NCBI GenBank assembly: GCA_963575745.1
Contig: CAUYUJ010015274.1
Coordinates: 139,217-187,934 of the forward strand
DNA length: 48,718 nt
Reading direction: 5' to 3'
Source of the DNA: Prorocentrum cordatum
Taxonomy: Eukaryota > Sar > Dinophyceae > Prorocentrales > Prorocentraceae
Both the position numbers and the translations under genes were made by a program. Position 1 is the first letter of the stretch. The number at the start of each line of letters is the position of its first letter. Below, one piece after another: positions 1 through 8,965 of the stretch. The notes below the pieces were generated by a model. It ran no database searches, was not told the DNA's origin, and saw only the letters and a list, made by a program, of their open reading frames with translations.

Positions 1-351
1 CGTTTCGAGGGAAGCGAGCACTTGCAGGGCCTTGGTAAGAAGGCTGCAGTTGTTGCGCCGCAGCTCACCTCGCACGTTGCTCTACAGCTTCAAGGCGAGG
101 CGCAGATCCTGAAGGAACGACTCAAGGCTCGCGGGGCGGCGGCCCCTGCGGGGAAGGGCCAGCTGCCCCGCTGGTTTTCCGCTTTCGCGGCCCAAGTCGG
201 GCCGCCTACCAGTCGCTGGCCTCTTCGAGGGCGGTGGTGAGTTTTTGGTAGGGGTATGACCGACGGTCGCCAGCGTGACCTGCTGCCGCTGCCTCGGCGC
301 CATGATCGGGGGGGCCCTTATAGCCCCCTCAGTCGTGGAGTTTGACAACGA

Positions 352-1640
352 ATGTGCAGGCTCGCTTGGATGGACACGCGTTCCGATGAGATCATGTGGG
401 CCCTCGATGAGCTGGGGGGCGTCGGCGGGGTATTGCCAGGCTGGCCAGGAGGTGAACAGACCAGGGCTTCCTTTTCACTGCTTCGAGATACTGTTGCCGC
501 TGCGCCCTTGCCGAAGGAGAGGCCCGCACCGCGAGGGGCCCTCGCGGCGCTTCTGCGCGCAGACGCTCGCTATGATGAGTGCGGGTGTGCCGGGGACATT
601 GCGCCGTTTGGCTCGGCTCCAGTCTCCTTGCCGAGCCGCGATCTGGCGGGGGTGGACATCTGCGACGTCTTGCCCGACGCTGCGTCGCACGAGCTCAAGC
701 GGTTTCGCGATGTCATTCTTCTCAGTGGCGAGGAGTGCGCATTGCGCAGCAAGAATGCGGGGCTGCCCAACCTTTACTTTGACCCAGTGCTGGAGGCGCA
801 TCCTGCGAGATGGGAGGGTTTTTGTCGGGGGCTGCGTGACGGGGGACTGGTGCGTTGGATTCGAATTTACATACTTACAAATAGTGGTGATTTTCGATTC
901 ATATGTGATGCACGAAGGATCAACATTCGATTTTATATTCCAGATGCCATCCAGCTCGCGACTGGGGATTCCCTCAGCCGCTTGGGGGCCAGCCACGATA
1001 AGGTCATGTTTCGGCCAGCTTCGACATCAAGGACTGCGTCCACGAGCTCAGGATCGAGGGGGCGCTGTCGCAGTACGTCGCGCTGCCGCCCGTTCGGGCA
1101 TCGTCGGGGGGGTGGGTGGGCAGCGTCGACGGCATCAAGGTGGGCCCGCGGGAGCTCCTCTACCCAGCGTTGCAGACGCTGCCGATGGGCTTCTCCTGGG
1201 CCATGTTGGCTGCGCAGCTGGCCATGCGTGCTGGTCTGCCTCCAGCCGGGCTCTCGCGAGATGGCGCGCCGCCGCCGGGGCTGGAGGATGGGGGGCCGCG
1301 CGCTTGGCGTGCGTGGGCAACTTTGGAGTCGTCGGCCGTGATAGAGACGAAGTTTAAGAGCGACATGCACGCGCGCTTGATGGCGCGCGGGAGGCGGGCA
1401 TCCAAGCCCGCGAGATCGAGCAGATTAGCGCCTCCATGGACACTGTGGGCGTGCACTTGGATGGCCAGAGGCAGGTGGTCTCGCTCTCGTTGCAGCGCGC
1501 GTGCCGCCTCCACGCAGGACTGCGTGCCCTCGCGCGGCGAGGCCGCTGTGCAGCGTGGGTGGTGGTGGTGGTGGCGGCGGTGGGTGGGTGGGTGTGCGTG
1601 GGTGGGTGGGTGGGGGGGGGGGGCGGGCCATGCTGGGGCA
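352..1640 (+). pseudogene. Reverse transcriptase domain remnant of the DIRS-like element
   Basis: In the frame of position 352 an N-terminal part reads through KNAGLPNLYFDP and then FRFICDARRINIRFY, which resembles the fingers region where DIRS-type RTs have an R-x-V-x-D-A-R-x-x-N stretch. The frame moves near 1000 to FDIKDCVHELRI (motif A-like, Asp retained, about 1020) and LPMGFSWAMLAAQ (about 1180-1220, equivalent to the motif B region). It then moves again to CVGNFGVVG (about 1313-1340), where a YxDD- or YVDN-type motif C is expected. The motif C aspartate is therefore absent, and a TAA follows at 1355-1357. The frame continues past the stop with EAGIQAREIEQISASMDTVG. Two frameshifts, one stop and a lost catalytic residue make it non-functional. 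Confidence 0.55.
1556..1625 (+). repeat. GGT/GGGT simple-repeat expansion inside the RT-RNase H region
   Basis: About 70 bases made almost only of G and T, with GGTGGTGGT and GGGTGGGTGG units, ending in a run of ten G at about 1613-1622. It interrupts recognisable element protein: RACRLHAGLRALAR lies before it and MLGHLCFALLLRRSWLS lies after it in another frame. It looks like slippage growth inside the dead element. Confidence 0.75.
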
Positions 1641-2520
1641 CCTGTGCTTCGCTCTCTTACTTCGGCGTTCCTGGTTATCCTGCATCTCGGCCGCCTTCGC
1701 CCTCGCCGAGTGCGCGGGGGACGAGGCCGAGAACGTCTGGCCGAGCGTCGAGCGGGAGCTGCTCATCGCCGCCGCCATCCTGCCGCTGATCTACGCGGAC
1801 CCTGGGGCTGGCTGGCTGGGCCAGGTGGTGGCCGCCGGCGTTAATCAGACTGGACTTGGCGTGCGTGCTGCTGAATGGTCGCCTGATGCCGTTGGATTCG
1901 CAGGTCGTCAGGGCGAGCGCTGGGGGTTCAAGAAGGGCCCGCATCGCAGACGCCGAGAGGTCGCCTTGGCTGGCTACGAGATGGGCGAACCCCCGATCGA
2001 CAGGGACGGCAACGTCATCTGTGCAGAACATCCACCCTGCCTCGGTTACCTAGGCGAAGTGGGCTGTGGTAGCTACGCGGCCGTGTGGCGAGCATGATGG
2101 GGCCGTCCACGTTCAGGAAGCGCGGGGGGTCAAGCTGGGCTTCAAGCGCGTGGTGCGATGCGGCCGCTGGCGACACAGTAAGGTCCTCATGCTGATGGAC
2201 AACGTGGGCCTGGTGCTCGCACTCCAGAACGGCAGGTGAAGGGGTCGCGCTCTGCTGGGCCAGCATGGACAGATTGCTGCCCTTCAGCTGGCTACTGGCC
2301 TGCGGGCGCAGTGCCGCTGGATCCCGTCCGAGGTCAACCCTGCCGATCGTCCTTCGCGTCTGTGGGGGCCCACGCTGGAAGCTCCTGGTCACTCGTGGCG
2401 TCCTCCTCCTGGGCTTGCTCACCCTGATGACTGGGGTGGTGACGAGGGCGCCTGCGACGAGACGGAGGCCTTCGGCAGGTGTGGTGCCTCGCAACGTGAC
2501 CTGGCTCTTTGAAGTGACAG
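1630..2520 (+). pseudogene. Connection and RNase H-like region of the DIRS-like element
   Basis: The frame from 1630 reads MLGHLCFALLLRRSWLS, then NVWPSVERELLIAAAILPLIYADP and GERWGFKK, which resembles the linker between RT and RNase H in DIRS-like polyproteins. After a stop at about 2095 another frame gives HVQEARGVKLGFKR (2108 on), LMLMDNVGLVLALQNGR (about 2190-2240) and CRWIPSEVNPADRPSR (about 2310-2355). The D-N...LAL pattern and the W-x-P-S-x-x-N-P-A-D motif are typical of the RNase H end of tyrosine-recombinase retroelements. An in-frame TGA interrupts the block at about 2237. The order relative to the RT and recombinase supports one ancestral polyprotein. Confidence 0.55.
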
Positions 2521-2699
2521 CTGCGCTGCCACTTGGGCGCCTGGACCGACGCGCCAGGATGCCGCTGCAGCGGGCGGAGGCAGGGTCAGGTCCATCCGAA
2601 TTGCCAGCCCTGCTCCGACCGCTGGCGACGCCAGCTGGGCGTCGCGGCGACTCGCGGGGATCGCGGGTCACAACCTCGACAAGGCAGGCTGCCGCCCAG

Positions 2700-3470
2700 T
2701 GCTCAGCCAGCAGCGGGGGCATCTCGTACCCGGAAAACATCGCGGTGCGACGTGTTCAGATCGTGGACTGCAGCAAGCGCGTCCAGGAGTTCTTCGCATT
2801 CGCCCGCCGCCAGGACTTCAAACTTGACACCCTGGACCTCTTGGGAAGGGCTCTTGCTGGACTGGGCAGGCCATGCGTTCCTGGGAGACGGGAGGAGACG
2901 CTATGTGGCGGTGGCGGTGCTGGTCGCGTTCAGCGCCAACTTGCGGCTGGGGGAGTTGCGTGGGCCCCGCGTTCGGGACGTCGCCCCGCCCGCAGTTGGC
3001 TTCGGGCCAGAGTGCCAGAAGTGGTCGCTCATCCTCGGGCCCCCCGACGACAGCGGAGGCCCGACCAAGTCGGGCGTGTGCGTCAGCGATGTGGCGCTCG
3101 ACCGCGAGAACCTGCAGTTCCGGGGTCACTTCCTCGATCAGCGCCGCAGAGGCGAGCTGCCGAGGGGCCCGCCGTGGGCGTTCTCGCAGGTGGAGCTCGG
3201 CAACCTCGTCGCACGAGCCGCGAAGCTGCGCCGACCTAAGAAGACAGCTTGCAGCGCAGCCTGCGCCATGCTGGGACGCGATCGCCGGCGGGGGATCGCA
3301 GCTGGAGGTGCAGAGGCGCGGGCGGTGGGCCAGCGTCAGCACGCTCACCAGGTGCGAGAAGTCCAGCAAGGCCAATGCCCAGTTGGTGGAGTTGCCGCCA
3401 GACGTCCAGTAGTACCTCTGGCGCCGCTGCGAGCAGCTTGGCGACGCCCTCCTCGACGTGGTCATCGCGC
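2700..3470 (+). pseudogene. Tyrosine recombinase (integrase) domain remnant
   Basis: An N-terminal helical part (VQEFFAFARRQDFKLDTLDLL, about 2780-2840) leads after a frame change into GHAFLGDGRRRYVAVAVLVAF and ANLRLGELRG (about 2936-2966), the first catalytic-arginine box. KSGVCVSDVALDRENL follows, then after further frame changes LRHAGT (about 3261-3278, the H-x-x-R/LRH box) and RGRWASVSTLTRCEKSSKA (about 3316-3370). In this family the last box is normally R-Y-E-K with the nucleophilic tyrosine; here the codon at 3353-3355 is TGC (Cys), one change from TAC. The catalytic tyrosine thus appears lost in addition to two or more frameshifts. The enzyme would integrate the circular cDNA. Confidence 0.55.
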
Positions 3471-3483
3471 CCCGACCGCCTGG

Positions 3484-4310
3484 CTGGGCCGGGGCGACGT
3501 CTTCCTCGATGTCTTCGTGGGCACCGGGGGGGTCGGCCGGGCCATTGCGAGGCGTGGCGTCGCTCGAGGTCGAGCTCGACCTTGGCGCGGGCATTTTTTC
3601 CGCCAGGCGTGTTGCCCGCGCTAATGCGATTGATAAGTGCGGGCGTAGCACGAGGAATCAGCATGGCTACGCCGTGTCGCTCCTTGAGCATAGCTAGACG
3701 GGCTCCGCGGTCCTCGCTCTTTCCCAGTGCTGTCCGTTCCGCTGGGAGGATTTGGGGCTTCCTGGACTTATCCGAGAAGGGTCGAAAGATGTGTCATGAA
3801 GGCAACGGGCTCGCGAGGGTCACGTGCAAGCTAGTTAGGCAGGCGCTTCGATATAACATCCCGTTAATGATCGAAAACCCCGCCTTCTCAATGCCCCGGG
3901 ACGTGCCGTTTCTGAGGGGCCTCGGCAATTCGAAGAATGCGAAAATCATCATCTTGACCGGTGCCAGTTCGGGACCGTCCTTCTGGAAGCGGACCTCCAT
4001 CCTGATGTCCTCAGATCCTGACGGCGCGTTCTTAGTTCGCATGTGCATTGGCAAAGCAGGTATATTCTCGCGTTCGGGTAGGCCTCATGAACATTTCGGA
4101 GGAAGAGCCAGCCAGCTGGAAGACAGATCGAGCAATACACTACTTTCCACAGTTATGCTTTGCTGTGGCACGTGCTTTCAGATCGCCGTGGGCTCAATAG
4201 CTGGTGGCTGGTGTTTCGTCTTCAACTACCTCCAGGCCGAGGCCTACGGCTTCTCCCTCCGCAGCCCGCCCGAAGCCAACGCATTCTTGAAGATGGGACT
4301 CTTTCTTCTT
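3484..4310 (+). pseudogene. C5-cytosine methyltransferase-like domain at the 3' end of the element
   Basis: The frame of 3484 gives DVFLDVFVGTGGVGRAIARR (about 3499-3560), similar to motif I (D-x-F-x-G-x-G-G) of C5-cytosine methyltransferases. After a frame change ATPCRSLSIARR (3666-3701) carries a proline-cysteine pair like the motif IV nucleophile, EGNGLARVTCKLVRQAL follows, and IENPAFS (about 3869-3889) parallels the ENV glutamate box of motif VI. SFWKRTSIL and CIGKAGIFSRSGRPHEHFGG come after. The family assignment is inference from motif order. Cytosine methyltransferases captured by retrotransposons have been reported in dinoflagellates, which makes it plausible. One frameshift at about 3620 breaks this copy. 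Confidence 0.45.
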
Positions 4311-4325
4311 GGTGGGATACTGGAC

Positions 4326-4640
4326 GCTGTTTCAATCGATTTCAGTGGCGTCTGGTTGCAAGCTGCGCAATGCATCGCTCTGGGATGTCATTCTGTTGGC
4401 CGCGTTAAAGCATCATGAGAGTGCGTGCGCAGTAATGATGTCAGAAGGGACCGTTCAGAGAGACGAATATGGGGAAGGTAGCAGGAGCTTAGCGTGCCTC
4501 GCCCACTGCCTCGCTCGTAGGCTTTCGTTGTTCCCGACACAAGCCTCCCTGGGACACTGTTCAATCGATTTCAGTGGCGTCTGGTGGCAAACTACGCAAT
4601 GCATCGCTCTGAGATGTCATTCTACTGGCCGCGTTAAAGC
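4326..4640 (+). repeat. 86-bp direct repeat, copies at 4326-4411 and 4555-4640
   Basis: Two copies starting with the TCAATCGATTTCAGTGGCG core and ending GGCCGCGTTAAAGC are spaced 229 bases apart and differ at about six positions, most of them G in the first copy and A in the second. They lie just past the last recognisable protein of the DIRS-like element and may be part of its 3' terminal structure. The first copy is openly read as the tail of the methyltransferase frame, the second is not. The 143 bases between them show nothing I recognise. Confidence 0.8.
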
Positions 4641-4653
4641 TACATGCTACTGA

Positions 4654-5530
4654 TGATGATGATGATGATGATGATGATGCTGATGATGCCGATGTTGATC
4701 ATGATCAGGATGATGCTGCTGATGCTGATGCTGCTGATGATGAGTATTATGCTGGTGACGATGATGGCGGGTCGGTGACGACAGTGGTGCTAGTGATTGT
4801 GATGGTGATGATTATGAGGATGCTGACGATGATGCTGTTGATGTTGGTGCTGTTGCTGGTATTGATGAGTTTGATGATGAAGATGGCGATGATGCCGATG
4901 TTGTTGACGATGGTGCCGCGATGATGATGTTGACGATTATGGCGAGGCGGTGACGACAATGGTGGTAGTGATGGTGCTGGTGATGATACAGTATGATTAT
5001 GCTGACGATGATACTGTTGATGATAATGGTGGTGCCGATGATGTTGATGGTGATGGTGACGATGACGATACTCCTGGCGATGATCCCGACAACGATGCTG
5101 ATGTTACTGATGCTGGGTATCATGATAATGCTGATGGTGGCGCCAATGTTGATGTTGATGCTGCTATTGCTGATGATGACGGTATTAATGAAGAGTTTGA
5201 TGGTGACGACGATGCTGATGATGACGTTGTTGATGATGATGGTGATGGTGGTGCTGACGATGACGAGGATATTGTTATTAATGATGAGGGGGGTCCGACA
5301 GTCATCGATGATTCCGACTACGACGATTATGATTACGACGATGAGGTCGAGGATGAGGATCAGGGTGAGGATGAGGACGAAGACGAGGACGATGATGCTG
5401 TTGGTGGTGTTGGTGATGATTATTCGAAGGATTGTGTTGCTGATGCTGTTGGGGTGGTGATGACGATGACGACGACGATGAGGAGGAGAAGGAGGAGGAG
5501 GAGGCTGAGGAGGAGAAGGAGGAGGAAAGG
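4654..5530 (+). repeat. Degenerate GAT/GCT/GAC trinucleotide array
   Basis: About 870 bases in which nearly every triplet is GAT, GAC, GCT, GTT, GGT or GAG, starting with an almost pure GAT run at 4653-4680 and ending GAG/GGAGGA-rich at 5480-5530. The three-base phase is kept throughout, so Asp-rich, Met/Leu-rich and Ser/Ile-rich frames stay open on both strands. I read these as by-products of the repeat, not genes. Confidence 0.85.
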
Positions 5531-5537
5531 GTTCAAA

Positions 5538-5790
5538 ATATGCCGCCTTGAGAGTTGGTCCAGTCCGTTTTAATCGATACATCCTCGCAACTTTGCGCTC
5601 AGGGATGCCCTGACCTGTTAGTCTGGCCCGCTTCGCCGAGGACATCCTCGCAGTTCTGGGCTCAGATATGCCTTGACCTGAGGTGGGGCGCCCGTTTCGC
5701 CTGAGACATCTTGACAATTCTGGGCAATAATGTCGCGCGCGAGGTGGTCAGGCCCGTTTCGCATGAGACATCGTCGCAACTGGGTTCCGA
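5538..5790 (+). repeat. 62-64-bp tandem repeat, about four units
   Basis: The ACATCCTCGCA-like core recurs at 5579, 5642, 5706 and 5768, giving spacings of 63, 64 and 62. Each unit also contains a CTGGGCTCAGATATGCC-like part and a GGCCCGTTTCGC-like end. Units differ by 20-30 percent, so the array is old. No coding signal is evident. Confidence 0.75.
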
Positions 5791-5892
5791 TCGGGAGTAG
5801 GGAGAAGGCAGACGAAGCCTGGCCAACACGACCTTTTGAATTACAACTCTGTTAACGAGTTGTGCTCCACCAGGGGCTCCAAGCGCCCCAGC

Positions 5893-5985
5893 CTGGCCCG
5901 AGGGAATACTTTGCCAGCGCCGAGGCGAGAGCAGGACTTCTGGGTCACGTGTAAAGAAGAGCGTGTTCTACCGCTGCTGGCGGAA
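5893..5985 (+). repeat. Possible diverged fragment of the composite dispersed repeat
   Basis: GCCAGCGCCGAGGCGAGAGC followed by GTGTAAAGAAGAGCG resembles the order GCCAGCGCCTCAGCGAGAGC ... GTGTGTAAAAAAACAG in the clear copies at 19.8 and 27.4 kb. The match is partial and could be chance. The surrounding 5791-6000 shows no gene. Confidence 0.3.
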
Positions 5986-6000
5986 AACCGGGGAGGGTCA

Positions 6001-6165
6001 CTGGGGGCCAACCCGTCCCCCCCCCCTCTCGAAAACCGGGAGGGGGGGGGGGTCACTACCGGTTCGTACCCCCCCTCCCCCCTCCCCAGTCCATCATGGA
6101 AAGGGGGAGGGGTCCATGCCGGTTCGAACCACCCCACCTTCGCCGCGGGCAAACGATTCCCGCTC
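6001..6165 (+). repeat. CCGGTTCGAACC-type flanking repeat, left side of the minisatellite
   Basis: C-tract and G-tract segments alternate with two copies of a TCACTACCGGTTCG-like motif (about 6051 and, shortened to CCATGCCGGTTCGAACC, about 6113). The same motif occurs three more times at 7145-7245 on the other side of the minisatellite, in both orientations. It looks like one repeat family bracketing the array. Confidence 0.6.
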
Positions 6166-6167
6166 CT

Positions 6168-7127
6168 CGGGACAGTGGGACAGTGGTGGGGACACTGGGA
6201 CGGGGACAGCAGGGACAGTGGGACAGTGGTGGGGACGGTGGTGGTGTGGACTGGTGAGGGGACAGTGGGACAGTGGTGGGGACAGTGGGGACAGTGGGAC
6301 AGTGGTGGGTACGGTAGTGGTGGGGACAGTGGTGAGTGCGGTGGTGAGGACGGTGGTGGGACAATGGGACAGTGGTACAGTGGGGACAGTGGTACAGTGG
6401 GGACAGTGGTGGGGACAGTGGGGAGAGTGGGACAGTGGTGGGGACAGTGGGACAGCACAGTGGGACAGCGGTGGGGAAAGTGGGGACAGCGGGACAATGG
6501 TGGGGACAGCGGGGACAATGGGGAGAGTCGGACCGTGGTGGGGACAGTGGTGGGGATGGGGGGGACATTGAGACACTGGTAGGGGCACTGGTGGGACAGT
6601 GGGGACAGTGGTGGGAGCAGTGGCGATAGTGGGACAGTGGTGGGGACAGTGGGACAGTGGTGGGGACGGTGGTGGTGGGGACAGTGGTGTGGGGACAGTG
6701 AGACAGTGGTGGGGACAGTGGGGACAGTGGGACAGTGGTGGGTACGGTGGTGGTGGGGACAGAGGTCAGGGCGGTGGTGGGACAATGAGACAGTGGTACA
6801 GTGGGGACAGTGGTGGGGGCTGGGGACTGGTTGGAACAGTGGGACAGCTCAGTGGGACAGCGGCGGGGACAGTGGGGACAGTGGGACAGTGGTGGGGACA
6901 GCGGGGACAGTGGGACAGTGGTGGGGACAGTGTGGACAACGGGGAGAGTCGGACCGTGGTGGGGACAGTTGTGGGGATAGTGGGGACAGTGAAACACTGG
7001 TGGGGGCACTTGTGGGGACACTGGGGACAGTGGTGGGAGCAGTGGGGACAGTGGGACGGTGGTGGTGGGGACGGTGGTGCTGGGGACAGCGGTGAGGGCG
7101 GTGGTGAGGACGGTGGTGGGTACTCTG
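6168..7127 (+). repeat. GGGACAGTGG minisatellite with a ~430-bp higher-order period
   Basis: About 960 bases composed of variants of GGGACAGT, GGGACAGTGG and GGTGGGGACAGTGG. A second scale is visible: distinctive variants recur about 430 bases apart, for example GGGTACGG at 6307 and 6740 (433) and GGGAGAGTCGG at 6521 and 6942 (421). The array thus grew first by short units and then by duplication of a long block. All six frames stay open for long stretches; none is credible protein. Confidence 0.9.
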
Positions 7128-7139
7128 GAGTCGTTTGCC

Positions 7140-7197
7140 AGGGTTCACTACCGGTTCGAACCCCCCTTCGAGGGGGGTTTCGAACCAGTAGTGAACC
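7140..7197. repeat. Hairpin-forming inverted repeat with GGTTCGAA core
   Basis: The left arm (GGTTCACTACCGGTTCGAAC..., about 7140-7166) and the right arm (about 7171-7197) are inverse complements over some 26 pairs, with one mismatch and one bulged base, joined by a short TTCG-like loop. A further half copy, inverted, follows at about 7223-7245. Such a strong hairpin next to a minisatellite could be a fold-back element end or replication-generated. Confidence 0.75.
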
Positions 7198-7261
7198 CCT
7201 CCCGTTTTCTGGAGGGGGGGGAGGGGGGTTCGAACCGGTAGTGACCTCCCCTGGTTTTCCA

Positions 7262-7425
7262 GAGAAGGGAAGGGGAAGGGTTATGGGGGGACAGGGTTTT
7301 GGCCGGGGGAAGGAAGGGGGAGGGGGGGAGGAGGGTCCGAGCAGGTGGGGGGGGATTTTCGGAGGGGGGGGGGGTGGACCCCCGGGCTCCGGCGGACGAG
7401 GGGGGGAATTTTCCATAGTAAAGCG
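7262..7425 (+). repeat. G-rich purine tract
   Basis: GGGGAAGG and GGGGGGG-rich sequence without coding signal, continuing the G/C-tract character of the flanking repeat. Beyond it, 7500-7615 is again GGA/GAGG-rich. From 7430 to 7500 there is a weak resemblance to the composite dispersed repeat (TCCGTGTAAAAGAAAG, then GGCTCAGGCGGGTGCGCCG). Confidence 0.7.
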
Positions 7426-7794
7426 GCGGTGGATCACGCTCTCTCCGTGTAAAAGAAAGCCTCAGGCATTCGTAAGGAAGGCTCAGGCGGGTGCGCCGTG
7501 CCTCGGTAAACTGTGAGGAAGAGGCTCGGGAGGAGGGGGACGGGAAGAAGAAGGGATGATACGGAGGGAGGACACGGACAGAGGACAGGAAGAGAGAGGA
7601 GGGAGGAGGGAGGCGAGGACAGGCCCAAATGTCGAGTATGAGCACGCTTGTGGTATCGAAGCGTGCTCGGGGAGCGGCACGTGCCCCCTGGCAGGATGGT
7701 CGTGCTTGAGTAAATGGTGAGGCTATCTCCAGCGAGGAGGGTGAGGATGAGAGCCAGCAGGACGTTGAGGTGCAAATGGGACCAGGGGGAAGAA

Positions 7795-7935
7795 CATGAT
7801 CAGGAGGGTGAGGAGACAGTGGGCCGTCTTGGAGCCCTCTTGGGCCGTCTTGGAGCCCTCTTGGGCCGTCTTGTTTCGTCTTGGGGCGATATTGGGGGCC
7901 TCCTGGGTCGTCTTGGACGCTGTTAGGACCGAAGC
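7795..7935 (+). repeat. 21-bp tandem repeat of the CTTGGAGCC family
   Basis: Two exact 21-base units (CGTCTTGGAGCCCTCTTGGGC) start at 7824 and 7845, and a degenerate unit follows from 7866. As 21 is a multiple of three, the minus strand reads KTAQEGS heptads. The same CTTGG(G/A)GCC sequence style recurs at 10.8-12.9, 27.7, 30.6 and 32.6 kb. Confidence 0.8.
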
Positions 7936-8140
7936 AGCGAATATGCTAAAGATATGCGTTTCCCATTTTGAAGGCATCTCAGGGCCAGCTGGGGAGGCTC
8001 TTGGGCCAGAGCGGGGGGCGTGTTCGGCTGTCGGGGAGCTCTTCTGACAGGTGTCCTGGGGCTGGGAGGTACTGTCCCAAAGGTATGGGGGTGGGCATGC
8101 GGGGGGCTGTTTTCATGCGTGATGACTCATTCTAGAAATT

Positions 8141-8190
8141 TGTGTATGTATGTATGTATGTATATATATATATATATATATATATAGATA
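8141..8190 (+). repeat. TATG and TA microsatellite
   Basis: Five TATG units followed by twelve or so TA units. The bases before it (7936-8140) hold no recognisable gene. Confidence 0.9.
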
Positions 8191-8362
8191 GAGGTCTACG
8201 TATGTGTTCTCTCGCCGTGCTGGTCCGTCTGTCCGTTCGTCCCCCTGTCCGTCCATCTGCCCGCCTGTCTGCCTGTCTGTCTTCCTGTCGGCCTATGATG
8301 CGCACATCGCCTCGCTCCTCCTCGGACGGGCAGCTCCCCCCCCCCCCTCGCTTCCGCGCCAG

Positions 8363-8427
8363 ACGCTAGCGGCGTGCCAGAACCTCCTGAAGGACGAGGA
8401 TTGGTTCTCCAGGACTGCCGCGCTGGC
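8363..8427 (+). CDS. Possible isolated HEAT-repeat exon
   Basis: A pyrimidine-rich run ending CCGCGCCAG (8362) is followed by 65 bases reading TLAACQNLLKDEDWFSRTAALA, then GTATGG at 8428. The pattern A-x-x-x-x-L-L-x-D-x-D-W-x-x-R-x-x-A-A-x-A is that of a HEAT or PBS-lyase-HEAT helix pair, a repeat type common in large dinoflagellate proteins. The exon boundaries are inferred from the acceptor-like and donor-like sites. No neighbouring exon is obvious: the pyrimidine tract at 8480-8720 would be intronic. It could be a dead exon copy. A second HEAT-like exon on the same strand lies at 31009, but linkage is unproven. Confidence 0.3.
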
Positions 8428-8479
8428 GTATGGTCCCCGGATGGCTTGCCTCCCCCGCTCCTCACGAGGGGGCCCCGTC

Positions 8480-8720
8480 CCCCTCCTCTTCCTTCCCTTC
8501 CCCTCCCTCCGTTCCTCCCTCCCTCCTCCCTCCCTCCCTCCCTCCAATCCTCCAATCCTCCATTGCTCCCTTCCTCCGTTCCTCCCTCGCTCCTCCCTTT
8601 TCCGTCCCTCCATTCCTCCCTCTCTCCCTCCTCCCGCCACTTGCCTTCCCGCCTTCCCACCCTCCCTCCTTCCATTCCCACACTCCCATCCAACTTCCTC
8701 CCTCCCCCAGCACAATCACA
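8480..8720 (+). repeat. CCTCC/CCCTCC polypyrimidine tract
   Basis: About 240 bases almost without purines on this strand, built from CTCC and TCCC units. Open frames rich in Pro/Ser (plus) and Gly/Glu/Arg (minus) across it are compositional. Confidence 0.9.
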
Positions 8721-8779
8721 TAGTATGAATGCTACTCTCCTCTCTCCCCTGATTCCGTCTGGAAGATAAGCTGGTGCTC

Positions 8780-8965
8780 TCCGATTATTGCTTGCACACC
8801 GGGTTTTTTTGTCTTTTGGCTTTTGATTGAACATTCTGATCTTGAGTATATATAATGGTGCCTCGCTGCAGCGTTGGCTTCATTTTTGGATCGGCGTTTC
8901 TGTTCCCGTGGTTCACAATGGCGCTCTCGCCCCAGCGCGTCACTTTTCTGGATCCGAGTCCGTCT
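8780..8965 (-). repeat. Inverted partial copy of the composite dispersed repeat
   Basis: Read on the minus strand this segment runs GCGCTGGGGCGAGAGCGCCA, then AACGCCGATCCAAAAATGAAG, then CCAACGCTGCAGCGAGGCACCA. The plus strand at 19755-19840 has GCGCTGGGGCGAGAACGCCA, AACGCCGATCAGAAAATGAGG and CCCACGCTGCAGCGGGAGCAC in the same order and spacing. It is therefore a member of the same family in opposite orientation. Divergence is roughly 15-20 percent, and the A-rich end (minus strand, about 8790-8815) replaces the later part. Confidence 0.7.

Larger units (their letters stand above)
1..4418 (+). mobile_element. Degenerate DIRS-like (tyrosine-recombinase) retrotransposon
   Basis: Across three forward frames the translations give, in order, an RT-like block (about 730-1640), an RNase H-like block (about 2105-2520), a tyrosine-recombinase-like block (about 2700-3470) and a methyltransferase-like block (about 3484-4300). 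RT plus RNase H plus tyrosine recombinase plus methyltransferase is the domain set of DIRS-order elements; those normally carry an adenine-type enzyme before the recombinase, whereas here a cytosine-type one follows it. The reading frame changes at least five times and there are in-frame stops (for example TAA at 1355-1357), so this copy is dead. The 5' end lies outside the window. Positions 1-350 hold only a weak Ala/Gly-rich frame. Assignment is from motifs and remembered family resemblance, not a search. Confidence 0.6.

Noticed and set aside
5841-7021. Long Pro/His/Cys-rich minus-strand proteins
   Set aside because: By-product of the GGGACAGT minisatellite; all frames are open there.
7140-7197. 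tRNA gene (GGTTCGAA T-arm-like core)
   Set aside because: No acceptor, D or anticodon arm can be formed; the core is the middle of a simple inverted repeat.
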